From Solirubrobacterales bacterium (GTDB taxonomy: Bacteria; Actinomycetota; Thermoleophilia; Solirubrobacterales; Solirubrobacteraceae), in assembly GCA_013695395.1 (NCBI GenBank), contig JACDAP010000297.1, forward strand, positions 1 to 13,954: a stretch of 13,954 bases of DNA. Direction: 5' to 3'. The notes below the pieces were generated by a model that saw nothing but the letters and a program-made list of their open reading frames with translations, made no database searches and was not told where the DNA came from. Below, piece by piece: positions 1 to 6,237 of the stretch (position 1 is its first letter; each line of letters opens with the position of its first letter). A program made the position numbers and the translations under genes.

Positions 1-228
1 GGCCAGCTCCCGCGGCGAGGGAAACGCGACGCCCGCCAGCACGCCGTCGCCCCGCCCCGGCCGTGCGCCGAGCCGGGCCGAGAGCGACTGGGTGAGCCAG
101 CGCTCCATCCCCCGGGTCGGCACCGCGATGAGCTCGATCGCGAACGGGTCCGCGGGCCCCACGACCAGCAGCCCGCCGAGGGCGGCCACGAGCGCGTCGG
201 CGCGGTCGGCTCGGTGGACGTTGAGCAC
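1..228 (-). CDS. recC: RecC, exodeoxyribonuclease V gamma subunit, N-terminal fragment
   Basis: This is the first 76 codons of a gene that runs off the left edge. RecC is the Chi-recognising, helicase-like subunit of the RecBCD helicase-nuclease that processes double-strand breaks in the cytoplasm. The visible N-terminus begins MLNVHRADRADALV and continues with ADPF, VPTRGMERWLTQ, GDGV and FPSPREL, which I recognise as the start of actinobacterial RecC. I chose GTG at 228 because the protein then opens as the family does; a GTG at 249 would add seven residues. A possible -10 box TACGAC (238-243) lies 9 nt upstream, so the transcript may be leaderless. recB and recD would be expected beyond the left edge. 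The family call is fairly safe, the exact start less so. Confidence 0.85.
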   Translation of the reverse strand, partial: MLNVHRADRADALVAALGGLLVVGPADPFAIELIAVPTRGMERWLTQSLSARLGARPGRGDGVLAGVAFPSPRELA

Positions 229-259
229 TCCGGGGAAGTCGTACCGCACCCGGGGAGGT

Positions 260-275
260 CGGGGGCAGTCCCCCG
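260..275. terminator. GC hairpin between ethA and recC
   Basis: CGGGGG and CCCCCG flank a four-base loop (CAGT on the plus strand), giving a 6-bp all-GC stem. It lies 18 bp past the monooxygenase stop and just upstream of recC. There is no T-run, so it would be an atypical terminator or a pause site. Function is inferred from position only. Confidence 0.4.
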
Positions 276-293
276 CCTCTGACAGCCGGACGC

Positions 294-1784
294 TCAGACG
301 GCGACCGGCTCCCGCTCGCTCTCCTCCACCCCGGTCGGGCTCGAGAAGCGCAGCGCACCGTCGTCGATCTGCCCGCGCCGCAGGGCGATCGCGTCGCGCA
401 CGTAGTTCTGCGCGAGGCGCCACGGCGCCTTCGAGCCCTGCTGCGGGAAGGCGTCGAGTGAACGCAGCACGTAGTTGGCCTGAAAGTCCATGAACGGGAC
501 GGTCTCGACGCTCGAGTCGGTGTTCTCCGGCACGCAGATCGTCTGCCCCGTCCGGTCCATGTGACGGAGCACGCGGATCATGTACTCGCTCGTCAGGTCG
601 GCCTTCAGGGTCCACGAGGCGTTCGTGTAGCCGATCGTGAAGATGCAGTTCGGCAGCCCCTCGAGCATCATGCCCTTGTAGGCCATCCGCGAGGAGAGCT
701 CGACCGGCTCGCCGTCGACCACGAGCTCCATCCCGCCCATGAGCAGCAGGTTCAGCCCGGTCGCGGAGACGACGATGTCGGCCTCGAGCGTGTCCCCACC
801 GACGAGCTCGATCCCCGTCTCGGTGAACGTCTCGATGTGGTCGGTGACGATGGAAGCGGTGTCGCGACGGAGCGCCTTGAACAGGTCCGCGTTCGGCACG
901 AGGCAGAAGCGCTGGTCCCACGGGTCGTACGTGGGCTTGAAGTGCGTGTCGACGTCGTAGCCCTCCGGCAGCTGCCGCTTGGTGAACGCGCGGACGACCT
1001 TCTTCGTCGGCCCGGGGAAGGCGCGGCTGGCCTGGTAGCTGAGGGTCTGGAAGGTGATGTTCTTCCAGCGCGTGAGCGCGTAGGCCGCCTTGGCCGGCAG
1101 CCACTTCTCGAGCGCCTTGGCGATCGGATCGACGTCGGGCAGCGAGAAGACGTAGGTGGGCGAGCGCTGGAGCATCGTGACGTGCCCGGCTTCCTTGGCC
1201 ATCGCGGGCACCAGCGTCATGGCGGTCGCGCCGCTGCCGATCACGACGACCTGCTTGCCCGCGTAGTCGAGCTCCTCCGGCCAGTGCTGCGGGTGGATGA
1301 ACTCGCCACCGAACCGCTCGCGGCCGGGGAACTCCGGCGTGAAGCCCTCGTCGTAGCGGTAGTAGCCGGAGCAGATCGAGAGGAAGTCGGCGGTGAACAC
1401 GACCCGCTCGCCGGCCACCTCGACCTCGACCTGCCAGCGTCCGTCGCGACCTGAGAACGCCGCGCGCACGACCTTGTGGCCGAAGCGGATGTGCTCCTCG
1501 ATCCCGCCCTCGCGCGCCGCCTCGCGGACGTAGTCGAGGATCGCGGGCGCGTCGGCGATCGCCTTCTCGGCCAGCCACGGCTTGAAGCGGTACCCGAGCG
1601 TGTGCATGTCCGAGTCCGAGCGGATGCCCGGGTAGCGGAAGAGGTCCCACGTTCCCCCGATGGCCTCGCGGGCCTCGAGGATCGCGTAGCTGCGGGAAGG
1701 GAACGCCTCCTGCAGGTGATGTGCGGCGCCGATGCCCGAGAGCCCGGCGCCGACGATCAGGACGTTGACATGAACTGGTGTCAT
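294..1784 (-). CDS. ethA: EthA-like FAD/NADPH Baeyer-Villiger monooxygenase
   Basis: A flavin monooxygenase of 496 residues. Family members insert oxygen into ketones or oxidise sulfur compounds using FAD and NADPH; mycobacterial EthA also activates thioamide prodrugs. The FAD Rossmann motif GAGLSG is at residues 12-17, the NADPH motif GSGATA at about 183-188, and the Baeyer-Villiger fingerprint FxGxxxHxxxW at about 158-168 (FGGEFIHPQHW). GGTWDLFRYPGIRSDSD, CLVPN, AYKGMML, GYTNASWTLKADL and RRGKIDD-like RRGQIDD segments match mycobacterial EthA closely from memory, and the length is near its 489 residues. ATG 1784 was chosen over one at 1823 because it restores a normal N-terminus and GGGG lies just upstream. 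No EthR-like repressor gene lies in the window. The natural substrate cannot be read from the sequence. Confidence 0.92.
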   Translation of the reverse strand: MTPVHVNVLIVGAGLSGIGAAHHLQEAFPSRSYAILEAREAIGGTWDLFRYPGIRSDSDMHTLGYRFKPWLAEKAIADAPAILDYVREAAREGGIEEHIRFGHKVVRAAFSGRDGRWQVEVEVAGERVVFTADFLSICSGYYRYDEGFTPEFPGRERFGGEFIHPQHWPEELDYAGKQVVVIGSGATAMTLVPAMAKEAGHVTMLQRSPTYVFSLPDVDPIAKALEKWLPAKAAYALTRWKNITFQTLSYQASRAFPGPTKKVVRAFTKRQLPEGYDVDTHFKPTYDPWDQRFCLVPNADLFKALRRDTASIVTDHIETFTETGIELVGGDTLEADIVVSATGLNLLLMGGMELVVDGEPVELSSRMAYKGMMLEGLPNCIFTIGYTNASWTLKADLTSEYMIRVLRHMDRTGQTICVPENTDSSVETVPFMDFQANYVLRSLDAFPQQGSKAPWRLAQNYVRDAIALRRGQIDDGALRFSSPTGVEESEREPVAV

Positions 1785-1794
1785 ATGCCCCGAC

Positions 1795-1844
1795 ACGGTA
1801 GAGCGCGCGCGCCGATCGTGCAATCCGATCGAACGCGCGCGTTC
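1795..1844 (-). promoter_or_regulatory. ethA promoter with two candidate operators
   Basis: On the minus strand TTGCAC (1818-1823) and TACCGT (1795-1800) are separated by exactly 17 bp, a fair -35/-10 pair, with the ATG at 1784 ten bases on. An inverted repeat GATCG-N7-CGATC (1814-1830) spans the -35. Directly beside it GAACGCGCGCGTTC (1831-1844) is a perfect 14-bp palindrome. This arrangement suits repressor binding. The palindrome also lies just past the stop of the glycosidase-like gene, so it could instead help end that transcript. The sequence is observed; the function is inferred. Confidence 0.5.
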
Positions 1845-1857
1845 TCCTGGGAAGCGG

Positions 1858-2817
1858 CTACTTCAGGTAGCGCTTGACCTTCTTGATCACGTAGTCGAGG
1901 CCGGCGCGGGGCGAGCCGTCCGGGTTCGTGAGGCCCGCGTCGAAGCGCGCGTCGCGCTCGGCGCCCTTCCAGTTGTAGATGTACAGCCGCTCGACGCCGC
2001 TGCGCCGGAACTTGTTGGCCAGCGAGAACATCGTCGAGAGGCGGCTCTTGGCGCGCGACTCGGAGTACGGGAAGCTCTTGCCGAAGTTGACGATCCCGCC
2101 GGTCTCGGTCAGCCAGAAGTCCGTGCGCTTGTTGTACCTCTTGGCCGTCCTGATCATCGACCGCGTGTACTTGGTGCGCTTGCGGTTGACGTCGCCGTAG
2201 TTGTGCATGCCGACGGTGCGCGCGCGCTTGCGCCAGGTCGAGGAGAGCTCCTTGTAGAAGCGCTTCATGTACGTCTCGACCCCACGCTGGTCGAGCACGT
2301 CCAGCGCGACGACGTGGCAGCTCTTGCAGCGCTTCTTGACCTCGCGGTACATGATCTTGAAGTACTGCGAGGCGCGCCGGGGCGAGCGATAGGTCGGCTG
2401 GCTGGCATGGTTGGCCTCGTTCCAGACGCCGAAGTCGCGGACGCCGAGCTTGCGGAAGTACCGGACCATCCGAGACGCGTTCCTCTTGTACTCGCGCGGC
2501 GTGGGCAGTTCACCCTTCTTGATCCGGAAGTCGTCGGTCGAGAGGTGCAGGAAGACCGACTGCTTCTCCTGGCGGGCGCGCTTGACGTAGGCGCGCGCCT
2601 TCAGGCGCTGCTCCTTGTTCGACATCGCGTTCCACGGGATGAAGTAGCGGACCCGGCGGAAGCCGCCCTCCGCGTACGCGGGATTGTCGAACATCTCGAC
2701 GTTCTGGTCGGAGATGCCGACGCGGATGGGGATCTTCTTGCTCCCGGCCTGCGCGCCGGCGGGTACGAGCAGTGCGGCGAGGATCGGGAGCAGGAGGGCG
2801 AAACGCATTCGGGGCAT
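1858..2817 (-). CDS. Secreted glycoside-hydrolase-like TIM-barrel protein
   Basis: About 319 residues, exported. The N-terminus has basic residues (MPRMRF), a leucine/alanine-rich hydrophobic stretch and an AQA site near residue 24, a classical Sec signal peptide. The mature part resembles clan GH-A glycosidases: VWNEANH carries the acid/base glutamate (about E134) and LTETGG the nucleophile glutamate (about E238), spaced as in that clan. The protein is unusually rich in lysine and arginine, which may help it hold to anionic cell-wall polymers (inference). Two cysteines in KRCKSCH may form a disulfide. Starts at 2868, 2817 and 2808 are possible; none has a good ribosome binding site, and 2817 gives the best signal peptide. 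The substrate is unknown. It stands alone, with its own upstream region at 2818-3051. Confidence 0.72.
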   Translation of the reverse strand: MPRMRFALLLPILAALLVPAGAQAGSKKIPIRVGISDQNVEMFDNPAYAEGGFRRVRYFIPWNAMSNKEQRLKARAYVKRARQEKQSVFLHLSTDDFRIKKGELPTPREYKRNASRMVRYFRKLGVRDFGVWNEANHASQPTYRSPRRASQYFKIMYREVKKRCKSCHVVALDVLDQRGVETYMKRFYKELSSTWRKRARTVGMHNYGDVNRKRTKYTRSMIRTAKRYNKRTDFWLTETGGIVNFGKSFPYSESRAKSRLSTMFSLANKFRRSGVERLYIYNWKGAERDARFDAGLTNPDGSPRAGLDYVIKKVKRYLK

Positions 2818-3051
2818 GTGGAAGGCGCCGGCTGACCGGGGCGCACGGGTGGGATCGTCTACGGACATCCGCCGGGGGCCGTGGGGGCCACAACGGCGGG
2901 GGTGACGCCGGAGCGCGGGCGGCCCGTCTGGGCTGCCTCGCCACCGTCACGACGTCGAAGGTCGGTCTGCTCGTGTAGGAACACGGGCAGTGCCGAGCTG
3001 TTGCGGAGCGTCGCAGCTTTCGCCGCGACATCGCGCCCACCGTGACGAGCG
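2818..3051. other. Gene-free stretch between kinase and glycosidase genes
   Basis: No credible gene was found here. It should hold the promoter of the glycosidase-like gene; a weak -10-like GTAGACGAT lies on the minus strand near 2855-2863. It also contains the 10-bp hairpin at 2967-2990, and an inverted repeat at 3042-3055 overlaps its right end; both are listed separately. Confidence 0.5.
2967..2990 (-). terminator. Hairpin downstream of the histidine kinase gene
   Basis: CTGCTCGTGT (2967-2976) and ACACGGGCAG (2981-2990) can pair over 10 positions around a four-base loop, with one non-Watson-Crick position. It sits about 60 bp past the kinase stop in the direction of transcription. No T-tract follows, so termination is plausible but not shown. 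Confidence 0.4.
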
Positions 3052-3055
3052 TCAC
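3042..3055. repeat. Inverted repeat GTGACG-AG-CGTCAC over the kinase stop codon
   Basis: Two perfect 6-bp half-sites with a 2-bp spacer overlap the stop codon of the histidine kinase gene. The same half-site GTGACG/CGTCAC recurs with a 4-bp spacer in the 18-bp palindrome at 9382-9399. It could be a protein-binding site or a short hairpin. Confidence 0.35.
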
Positions 3056-4170
3056 AGAGCGCCGGGGTCCGCGATCACCGGGCCACCGGGGATGGCGGGG
3101 ATCGCGGGACCGACCGGCAGGGTCGGCTCGGCACCCTCCACGAGCACCTCGCTGGCCGGGACGTCGAGCAGCACCTCGGTCCCCCGGGGAGCCCGCGAAC
3201 GGACGCGGAGCTCGGCCCCGAGGAGCAGCGCGCGCTCGCGCATGCCGCGCACGCCGGAGCCGGCGTCCCCGTCACCGTGCCCGCTGATCCCGACCCCGTC
3301 GTCGACGACCGAGAGCCGCACGCCGCCCTCGAACGGGCGCAGGTCGAGCGCGGCGCGGGACGCCTGCGCGTGGCGCACGACGTTCGGGAGGCTCTCCTGC
3401 GCCACACGGAAGAGGCCGAGCTGCGCGTCGGAGGTGAGCTTGGGCACCCCGCTGGCGAAGCGGCGGTCGATCTCCAGGCCACTCGATTCACCCACCCGGT
3501 CGCAGAGCGCGACGAGCGCGCTGATGAGGCCGAGCTCCTCGAGCGCGGCGGGCCGGAGCCGGTGGACCAGGCCGCGGACGCGCTCGAGGCACTCCTGCGC
3601 GGTGACGCTCGCGATCTCGAGCGCCTGGGCCTGTGCCTCGCCCTCCACACGGGAGGCGATGTCGATGCGCAGGCGCAGTGCGGTCAGGTCCTGCCCGATC
3701 TGGTCGTGGAGCTCGAGCGAGAGCCAGCGGCGCTCGGCGTCCTGGGCGGCCTGCGTGCGACGGGCGCTCTCGCGGCGCTCCTCCTCGAGACGGTCGAGCA
3801 TCGCGTTGAAGGCGGCCAGGAGCGTGGCCACCTCGACCGAGCGGGTCTCGATCTCCAGGCGCTGCCCGGGATGGAGCGGGTCGACGCCCCGCATGCTCCG
3901 GCCGAGCGCGCCGAGCGGGCCGAGGATCCGGCGGGTGAGGAGGGTCTGGGAGACGACCGTCGCCGCGATCGCCGCCCCGAGCACGACGGCCTCGCGCGCG
4001 CTCTTCGGCCAGTCGACCGTGAACGGGGTGGAGGCCAGGGCGACGAGTGCGAGCGCGAGGACCGCCGCATTGGCCGTGACGATCAGCCAGAGGAGCGACC
4101 ACCGCGGGCGCGCGCCGCGCTCGGCGTCGCCAGCCTCGGCGGGGAAGGCCGCACCCTGGACGGCGGCCAT
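3052..4170 (-). CDS. NarL-family sensor histidine kinase (HisKA_3)
   Basis: A 372-residue membrane sensor kinase that should autophosphorylate and pass phosphate to the regulator encoded just upstream. Two membrane segments lie at about 24-46 and 60-78 with only a short loop between them, so there is no large external sensor domain. A HAMP-like linker follows (about 80-130). The phosphoacceptor is in ELHDQIGQDLTAL (about H155), typical of HisKA_3. The ATPase part shows ESLPNVVRHA (N-box, about N263), VVDDGVGI and GVRGMRERALLLGAEL. The N-box has proline where threonine is usual. The C-terminus carries a proline/glycine-rich tail after the ATPase fold. The gene starts 3 bp after the regulator stop, so the two are co-transcribed. 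The signal is unknown. Confidence 0.9.
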   Translation of the reverse strand: MAAVQGAAFPAEAGDAERGARPRWSLLWLIVTANAAVLALALVALASTPFTVDWPKSAREAVVLGAAIAATVVSQTLLTRRILGPLGALGRSMRGVDPLHPGQRLEIETRSVEVATLLAAFNAMLDRLEEERRESARRTQAAQDAERRWLSLELHDQIGQDLTALRLRIDIASRVEGEAQAQALEIASVTAQECLERVRGLVHRLRPAALEELGLISALVALCDRVGESSGLEIDRRFASGVPKLTSDAQLGLFRVAQESLPNVVRHAQASRAALDLRPFEGGVRLSVVDDGVGISGHGDGDAGSGVRGMRERALLLGAELRVRSRAPRGTEVLLDVPASEVLVEGAEPTLPVGPAIPAIPGGPVIADPGAL

Positions 4171-4173
4171 CGC

Positions 4174-4761
4174 TCAGGCCGGGTCGCGGGCGACGACGAG
4201 GCGTCCCAGGATCCGGTCGAGCGCCTCGTCGAGCGCGGCGGGCTCGAGGCCGAGCTCGTCCGCGACCATCGCCGGGCTCGTGCCGGCCACCAGGCCGCGG
4301 AGCACAGGGACGTCGCCCGCCTGGAGGCGGTGCACGGCAGCTTCGACGAGCTCGTCCTCCGGCGGCGTCAGTACCCGCTCGCCGGCCGACAGCCGGCGGA
4401 TCAGCAGGGTGAGCTCGCGCGGCTCGATGTTCTTGTCGGCGATCGCCCCGGCACCCGCGATCCAGCCGGGCACCTCCATGTCGCGCCCGGCGAAGGCGGA
4501 GTAGACGAGCACCTGCGGCGGCACGGGGCCGCGGCGGAGCTGGCGGCAGAGCGAGAGCCCGTCGAGCCCGGGCAGCTGGTAGTCGAGGACGACCACGTCG
4601 GGTCGGAGCTTGTGGACGGCGGGCCCGACGGCGAACGCGTCGCCGACGGCCTCCACGGCGTTCATCCCCGGTTCGGAGTCGATCAACGCCTTCACCCCCG
4701 CGCGGACCGCCGGGTGGTCGTCGACGACGAGGACGGTGATCGGGCGAGGGCGGCTGCTCAT
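4174..4761 (-). CDS. Response regulator with degenerate LuxR-type output domain
   Basis: A 195-residue partner of the kinase. The receiver is complete: DD at 14-15, phosphoacceptor D60 in VVVLDYQLPGLDG, switch S88 (VYSAF) and K110 (ADKNIEP). The C-terminal part aligns in position with a NarL/LuxR helix-turn-helix, but where LTxREREVLxLLAxGxSNxEIA and the recognition helix are expected it reads LQAGDVPVLRGLVAGTSPAMVADEL and then ALDEALDRILGRL. The T-V-K-x-H core of the recognition helix is missing. It may bind an unusual site, bind weakly or act through a partner. ATG 4761 was chosen over 4824 because it starts the receiver normally; GAAG lies only 3 nt upstream and a possible -10 (CAGACT) 6 nt upstream. 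Confidence 0.88.
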   Translation of the reverse strand: MSSRPRPITVLVVDDHPAVRAGVKALIDSEPGMNAVEAVGDAFAVGPAVHKLRPDVVVLDYQLPGLDGLSLCRQLRRGPVPPQVLVYSAFAGRDMEVPGWIAGAGAIADKNIEPRELTLLIRRLSAGERVLTPPEDELVEAAVHRLQAGDVPVLRGLVAGTSPAMVADELGLEPAALDEALDRILGRLVVARDPA

Positions 4762-4827
4762 GACTTCAGTCTGGCGCAGCCGCCCGACATGTGCGAGGGA
4801 CCCCTTGACCGACGCCCCGCGCACTTC

Positions 4828-4876
4828 GGTGAGTGCGGAACAGCGCCCGAACGGTGGGCGTCCATCCGCTCTCAGC
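4828..4876. repeat. 49-bp hairpin element, locus 1 copy 1
   Basis: Arms are GGTGAGTGCGGAAC (4828-4841) and CATCCGCTCTCAGC (4863-4876) around a 21-nt centre that itself contains CGCCC and GGGCG. The left arm has drifted and pairs imperfectly. It lies between the response regulator start and the NlpC/P60 stop. The right arm also pairs perfectly over 14 bp with the left arm of copy 2 (4888-4901). Confidence 0.7.
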
Positions 4877-4887
4877 CGATCGCCCGC

Positions 4888-4936
4888 GCTGAGAGCGGAT
4901 GAACGGCCGAATGGTGGACGCTCATCCGCTCTCGGC
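4888..4936. repeat. 49-bp hairpin element, locus 1 copy 2
   Basis: Arms are GCTGAGAGCGGATG (4888-4901) and CATCCGCTCTCGGC (4923-4936), pairing at 13 of 14 positions around a 21-nt centre. It starts exactly 60 bp after copy 1. It ends 6 bp short of the NlpC/P60 stop codon, so on the minus strand it could also act as that gene's terminator, though no T-run is seen. Confidence 0.8.
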
Positions 4937-4942
4937 GCTCCG

Positions 4943-5731
4943 TCAGAGCCCGGCGGGGTGGCGGACCTTGAAGCCCTTGCTCGAGCGCTTGACCGGGCGC
5001 CAGCGCGGGCCGCGCTCCCCCGGGCCGGAGGTGTCCAGGCGCAGCCCGGCGATGATCGCGTACATGTGGCCCTGGTTCGTGTACACGGTGATCCACTCGC
5101 CCTTCCCGGCCTGGCCGTAGTCGTAGAAGCCGCCGCTCGCCAGTGGCGCCTTCAACAGATCCGCGTGGATCAGCGCGTAGGAGATCGTGCCGGAGCAGTC
5201 GTAGCCCCGGTCCTCCACGCGGCCGTGGCCGCCACCGTAGATGTACGGCTTCTCGACCAGGCGGTTGGCGGCCTGGATCGCGTCCTTGACCGGCTGGGGA
5301 GCGCTCGCGGGCGCGAGCGCCGTCTTCCCGTCGTCGGAGAGAACTGCCTCAGGGCCGTCGGTGAGCCCGAGCGGCTGCTTGTCCGCAGGCAGCTGCGAGC
5401 GGGTCTTCGGCCGCGGGACCGGCTCGGTCGCCGCGTGGGCACGCTTGCGCAGGCCGTCGGCCTGCCGGCGGGAGACCTTGCCGTCGACCCGCATGTCGAA
5501 CTGGCGCTCGTACTTGCGCACGGAGCGGTAGGTCTTCGGGCCGAACGAGCCGTCGACCGGCGTCTCGACGCCGACACGGGTCATCCAGCGTTGGAGGACC
5601 TTGACGTTGCGGCCTTGGTCGCCGCGCTTGAGCGAGGTGTCACCGAAGCGGGCCTGTGCGGCGGATGGTGTGGCGAGGCCGGCGAGCGCGATCGCGCCCA
5701 CGAGCCCCAGAGGGACGTGCTTGATGGTGAT
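4943..5731 (-). CDS. Secreted peptidoglycan-binding NlpC/P60-type hydrolase
   Basis: A 262-residue exported cell-wall enzyme, expected to cut peptide bonds in peptidoglycan. In order: signal peptide (about 1-27, ending SAAQA), a PG_binding_1 domain (about 32-95; LKRGDQGRNVKVLQRW, VDGSFGPKTYRSVRKYE), a proline-rich linker, and an NlpC/P60-like domain with catalytic cysteine in GYDCSG (about C179) and histidine in QGHMYAII (about H222). The nearest ordinary start, GTG 5701, leaves no basic n-region and has no properly spaced ribosome binding site. Ten codons upstream, ATC at 5731 lies 7 nt after GAAGGAG and yields a complete signal peptide starting MTIKHV. I therefore place the start there. The c-di-AMP riboswitch ends just before this ribosome binding site, which fits known control of wall hydrolases in actinobacteria. 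Confidence 0.88.
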   Translation of the reverse strand: MTIKHVPLGLVGAIALAGLATPSAAQARFGDTSLKRGDQGRNVKVLQRWMTRVGVETPVDGSFGPKTYRSVRKYERQFDMRVDGKVSRRQADGLRKRAHAATEPVPRPKTRSQLPADKQPLGLTDGPEAVLSDDGKTALAPASAPQPVKDAIQAANRLVEKPYIYGGGHGRVEDRGYDCSGTISYALIHADLLKAPLASGGFYDYGQAGKGEWITVYTNQGHMYAIIAGLRLDTSGPGERGPRWRPVKRSSKGFKVRHPAGL

Positions 5732-5737
5732 GTCGGT

Positions 5738-5744
5738 ACTCCTT
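5738..5744 (-). promoter_or_regulatory. Ribosome binding site that decides an ATC start
   Basis: On the minus strand GAAGGAG is followed by 7 nt (TACCGAC) and then ATC ACC ATC AAG. There is no ATG, GTG or TTG at the proper distance in this frame, and the frame stays open through the riboswitch without a usable start. Spacing and strength are ideal for initiation at 5731. Confidence 0.7.
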
Positions 5745-5749
5745 CGCTC

Positions 5750-5932
5750 CCTGGCCTCCGGGGTGAGCTGACGGGCTCGCGCTGGAACGTGCGCTACGCC
5801 TTGAACAAAGGCGATTCGCCCCGTGCGTCGCCATCACGGCGATGCGGTGGGTCCCCCGGCCACTCCCGCCGGAACGGGGAGTGGTTCGGCCCTTCAGGGG
5901 GACAGAACCCCAAGGCCCGGTAAAGGTTGCGC
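5750..5932 (-). ncRNA. c-di-AMP riboswitch (ydaO/yuaA class)
   Basis: The leader of the NlpC/P60 gene carries the conserved blocks of this class, in order on the minus strand: GCGCAACC near the 5' end, GGGGGACCC, GGGGCGAATC, and near the 3' end GAGCCCGTCAGCT followed by CACCCCGGAGGC. These match the class as I know it. The aptamer ends just upstream of GAAGGAG. In other bacteria c-di-AMP binding to this class lowers expression of wall-remodelling and potassium-transport genes, so high c-di-AMP should reduce this hydrolase. I see no clear terminator hairpin with a U-tract before the gene, so control by access to the ribosome binding site or by Rho is as likely as attenuation. Boundaries are approximate. 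Confidence 0.92.
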
Positions 5933-5962
5933 GCTTCGTTTCGTCCTCTCCGGGCCTCCGGT

Positions 5963-5990
5963 GTCATACAGAATATGCTCGACGTATGAC
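5963..5990 (+). promoter_or_regulatory. mazEF promoter and operator, shared with the riboswitch promoter
   Basis: GTCATAC (5963-5969) and GTATGAC (5984-5990) form a perfect 7-bp inverted repeat, its right arm overlapping the mazE start codon. Between them lies the only AT-rich patch nearby, with TATGCT (5974-5979) as -10, six bases before the ATG; no ribosome binding site is present, so mazE is probably leaderless. On the other strand TATTCT and TGTATGAC offer -10 boxes for the riboswitch transcript. Binding of MazE or MazEF here would be classical autoregulation and would also touch the divergent promoter (inference). Confidence 0.6.
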
Positions 5991-6237
5991 GATGGTCAGC
6001 TTCCGCGTCGCCGAAGCCGAGGCCGAGGAGGCGCAGCGGTGGGCGCAGTCGCTCGGGATCGACCGCTCCGAGCTCCTCAGGCGCGCGCTCGCGGAGCACC
6101 TCACGCGCCTGCGGACGGCTGATGAAGCCGACCGCATCGGCGAATCACCGCCTACCCCGGAGGAGCGCTCGCTCGCCGAGATCAGCGACTGGGGGCCGGC
6201 CGAGGACTGGTCGGACTGGGCTGATGCAGCGGGGTGA
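5986..6237 (+). CDS. mazE: MazE-type ribbon-helix-helix antitoxin
   Basis: An 83-residue antitoxin. Residues 1-40 (MTMVSFRVAEAEAEEAQRW, then GIDRSELLRRALAEHL) form a ribbon-helix-helix DNA-binding fold. The acidic, tryptophan-rich tail (DWGPAEDWSDW) is the part expected to wrap and neutralise the toxin; this tail is typical of actinobacterial MazE partners. A longer open frame from 5842 exists but would run through the riboswitch region and the promoter, so ATG 5986 is the start. The gene overlaps mazF by 14 bp, which couples their translation. It probably represses its own promoter through the inverted repeat at 5963-5990. Confidence 0.88.
   Translation: MTMVSFRVAEAEAEEAQRWAQSLGIDRSELLRRALAEHLTRLRTADEADRIGESPPTPEERSLAEISDWGPAEDWSDWADAAG

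Noticed and set aside
3277..4902. A 541-codon plus-strand open frame opposite the two-component genes
   Set aside because: Antisense shadow of the histidine kinase and response regulator, whose motifs are unmistakable.
5842..5985. A 48-codon N-terminal extension of MazE
   Set aside because: It would lie opposite the riboswitch and include the promoter and operator; the ribbon-helix-helix fold begins at 5986.
5794..6099. A 101-codon minus-strand open frame in the riboswitch region
   Set aside because: It runs through the c-di-AMP aptamer and the divergent promoters; the RNA explains the sequence better.
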